From: Alphaproteobacteria bacterium
GTDB taxonomy: Bacteria; Pseudomonadota; Alphaproteobacteria; Rhizobiales; BM303
Assembly (NCBI GenBank): GCA_024275895.1
Contig: JAJRYE010000106.1
Location: 18,815-82,814 of the forward strand
Direction of reading: 5' to 3'
Length of the DNA: 64,000 nucleotides
Shown: positions 61,713 through 64,000 of the stretch, one piece after another
How the letters are laid out: each line of letters begins with the position of its first letter
Position numbering within the stretch: the stretch's first letter is position 1
Program-made: the position numbers and the translations under genes
The notes under the pieces: model-generated
Database searches by the model: none
What the model saw: the letters and a program-made list of their open reading frames with translations, nothing else
What the model was told of the DNA's origin: nothing

Positions 61713-62102
61713 TTGAACCGGACTGTTAATCCTTTTTCATGGCGCGGCTTCATGGCGCTGATGCTTCTTGTGCCGCTGTTTATCGGGACCTTGCACCCGG
61801 ATATTCATGTGCCCGCGATTTACCGGATTGATCTGGGTGTGCACTGGACGGCTTTTTTTATGATCGCCGCGGCATTGTTCATGCTTTTGCCGCGCCGCCA
61901 GGGCAGAGTTTTGGCAATATGTCTGGTATTGGCCATTTTGCTTGAGGCGTCCCAGTTGTTTATCGATGGGCGGCAGGCCGACATTGTGGACATGTGTGCA
62001 AATCTTGCTGGTGTCGCCAGCGCCTTCGTGCTGATGAAATCATTGAGAATATACGGCGTCATGAAAACGCTTCCGGACAGGACCGCCAGTTCGTTACTGT
62101 GA
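61713..62102 (+). CDS. VanZ-like small membrane protein
   Basis: Several TM helices, ILLEASQLFIDGRQADIVDMCANLAGV. Confidence 0.75.
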   Translation: MNRTVNPFSWRGFMALMLLVPLFIGTLHPDIHVPAIYRIDLGVHWTAFFMIAAALFMLLPRRQGRVLAICLVLAILLEASQLFIDGRQADIVDMCANLAGVASAFVLMKSLRIYGVMKTLPDRTASSLL

Positions 62103-62322
62103 ATACTCCGGCGTCCCGTCTTCCGGCGATAGGCGCCGCCGCGCCGATCCGTATTGCCGTTTTCCCGCATCATGTGCAAAAATCCAGAGCGGCAGGCCAC
62201 AAAACCATAGGCCCGTGTCAACCGGCAAACAGAGCTGATTTAAAAAATCCGTTGATATTAACTTCCCTAATCCTGTAGATAGCTGCAATTTGTTTTTTGC
62301 ATTTTCTTCGATGAGGGATTTC

Positions 62323-63642
62323 ATGAAAATTTGTGTGGTTGGTACGGGATATGTCGGGCTGGTTTCGGGGGCCTGTTTCTCTGAATTTGGATTTCATGTC
62401 ACCTGCGTGGATAAGGATGCCGGTATTGTTGCGCGTCTTGAGCGCGACGAAATCCCGATTTACGAGCCGGGGCTGGATGATCTGGTGCATAAAAACCGGG
62501 TTGCCGGACGCCTTGATTTTACCACCAATCTGGCAAACTCTGTAAAGGATGCCGATGCGGTGTTCATCGCGGTGGGAACGCCGTCGCGGCGCGGGGACGG
62601 GGCTGCGGATCTTGTTTTTGTCGAGAGCGCCGCGCGGGAAATTGCCGCAAATCTGAGCGGATTTACCGTTATCGTAACCAAATCCACGGTGCCGGTGGGC
62701 ACGGCGCGCCATATCGAGCGTATCGTGCGCGAGACCAGCCCGGAAGCGGATTTTGCAATGGCTTCCAACCCCGAATTCTTGCGCGAGGGCTCGGCGATTG
62801 AGGATTTCATGCGACCCGACCGGGTGGTTGTCGGGGTGGAAGACGAGCGTGCCAGAGATATTTTGGCCCGTTTGTACCGGCCCTTGTCCTTGCGTGATGC
62901 GCCGGTTTTGTTCACCGGGCTGGAAAGTGCCGAGCTGATCAAATATGCCGGGAACGGGTTTTTGGCCACCAAGATTGCTTTTATCAACCAGATTGCAGAT
63001 TTGTGCGAAGCGGTGGACGCCGATGTGCAGGATGTTGCCAAGGGCATCGGGCTTGACGGGCGCATAGGCGCCAAATTCCTGCATCCGGGACCCGGCTTTG
63101 GCGGCTCATGCTTTCCCAAGGACACGCGGGCCCTCTCGGTGATTGCGCGTGAAGCCGGCGCGCCCATGAGCCTTGTCGATGCGGTGATTGCCTCGAATGA
63201 TGCGCGCAAACAGGCCATGGCAAAACGCATCATTGCCGCGCTTGGCGGTGATGCGCGCGGCAAGCGGATCGGCATTTTGGGTGTGAGTTTCAAACCCAAT
63301 ACTGATGATATGCGCGAATCGCCGTCTCTGGATATCATTCCGCATCTCATGGAAGCGGGAGCGGATATTCGCGCCTTTGACCCGGCCGCCATGGAGAGGG
63401 CGGCGGAGATGCTTCCCGGCGTGGACTGGCAAGAAGATTCTTACACGGTAGCGAAGGGGGCTGATTGTCTGGTTATTCTGACCGAGTGGAACGAGTTCCG
63501 GGCGCTTGATCTGAACAAGCTGTCCGCAATCATGAAGCGGCCGTTATTGATCGATTTGCGCAATATCTATACACTTGAGGAAATCGCGCCGACGCCTTTT
63601 ACCTATCACAGCATCGGACGTCCGGCCGCGCTTCGTGATTGA
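62323..63642 (+). CDS. ugd: UDP-glucose 6-dehydrogenase
   Basis: MKICVVGTGYVGLVSGACFSEFG, HPGPGFGGSCFPKDTRAL. Confidence 0.96.
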   Translation: MKICVVGTGYVGLVSGACFSEFGFHVTCVDKDAGIVARLERDEIPIYEPGLDDLVHKNRVAGRLDFTTNLANSVKDADAVFIAVGTPSRRGDGAADLVFVESAAREIAANLSGFTVIVTKSTVPVGTARHIERIVRETSPEADFAMASNPEFLREGSAIEDFMRPDRVVVGVEDERARDILARLYRPLSLRDAPVLFTGLESAELIKYAGNGFLATKIAFINQIADLCEAVDADVQDVAKGIGLDGRIGAKFLHPGPGFGGSCFPKDTRALSVIAREAGAPMSLVDAVIASNDARKQAMAKRIIAALGGDARGKRIGILGVSFKPNTDDMRESPSLDIIPHLMEAGADIRAFDPAAMERAAEMLPGVDWQEDSYTVAKGADCLVILTEWNEFRALDLNKLSAIMKRPLLIDLRNIYTLEEIAPTPFTYHSIGRPAALRD

Positions 63643-63679
63643 ACAGGGACGGTGAATTCGCATCGTTAGCGCTTCTTTA

Positions 63680-63757
63680 AAAAAGCGGGAACCGGTTTTC
63701 CGATAAGAAGTGCGGCAAAAACAACAAATTAGAATTCGGTTTTGATTCCATCAAAAC
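63680..63757 (+). repeat. Extragenic repeat copy B
   Basis: aaagcgggaaccggttttccgataagaagtgcggcaaaaacaacaaattagaattcggttttgattccatcaaaac; matches copy A. Confidence 0.85.
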
Positions 63758-63759
63758 AT

Positions 63760-63880
63760 GACGCGCTCCAGCCCGGAAACATTCGCCATTGACCGGGCCA
63801 TCAAGAACGCAAGGCGCAGGTTGACGGCGACGTGGCTTTGGGCGGCAAGATTGTAAAGCTCGGTTGGCTTTGTTTCCTGT
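63760..63880 (-). pseudogene. Possible GDP-mannose 4,6-dehydratase fragment
   Basis: Minus-strand KPTELYNLAAQSHVAVN resembles the NLAAQSHV motif of GMD; short match only. Confidence 0.4.
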
Positions 63881-64000
63881 GACCTGCCCCCAAATTTTGG
63901 TCCACTGACAAGTAGAATTTGTTCTCCTTGTGTTTTGCCACTATTTTGCGGCGGTAGCAATGGGCGGCTGCGCTGGAGCCTCCAATAGCGCAGGCGCGGC
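63880..64000. mobile_element. Possible IS end running off the window
   Basis: tgtgacctgcccccaaattttggtccac resembles IS3-family-like termini; only one end visible. Confidence 0.3.

Noticed and set aside
62-63642. Genome-wide reassignment of TAG as a sense codon
   Set aside because: TAG looks like a genuine terminator for pyc, the Atm1-type transporter, cimA and trpA, and the mltB interruption is TAA rather than TAG; local mutation, error or suppression is simpler.
1-64000. CRISPR array, rRNA or tRNA genes
   Set aside because: No regularly spaced direct repeats and no convincing tRNA T-loop/acceptor pairing or rRNA sequence noticed; tRNAscan-SE/Infernal would be decisive.

Overview
The window is a 64 kb GC-rich alphaproteobacterial chromosome segment, mostly dense housekeeping operons: dnaK-dnaJ-dapB, gpmA/pyrE, polA, grpE-hrcA, pyc, pssA-psd, cimA, trxA/folC-accD-trpA-trpB-trpF-pyrF, ihfB-sppA-rpsA-cmk-aroA and ugd. 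Two accessory-type loci stand out. (1) At 16.4-28.0 kb a co-directional eight-gene array encodes a LivHMGF-type ABC transporter whose LivF ATPase is fused to a Tm-1-like/UPF0261 domain, a PEP-hydrolase-like TIM-barrel protein (old name TIM-br_sig_trns), an SRPBCC protein and a flotillin/SPFH protein. It is flanked by a degenerate second TIM-barrel paralog and by a regulator that joins the same TIM barrel to an AAA+/Fis module lacking a recognisable GAFTGA loop. (2) At 37.4-48.1 kb an iron-type ABC transporter is coupled to a Pgt-like SBP/kinase/response-regulator cassette and a RegB-like kinase, with a good sigma-54 -24/-12 match in front of the transporter SBP gene. Other observations: single in-frame stop codons interrupt dnaK, grpE and an MltB-type transglycosylase (in MltB at the apparent catalytic Glu); an internally deleted IS903-like element with a 9-bp target duplication sits inside an extragenic repeat that recurs at the far end of the window. 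No rRNA, tRNA or CRISPR was recognised by eye. All assignments come from reading the sequence and supplied translations; no searches were run.
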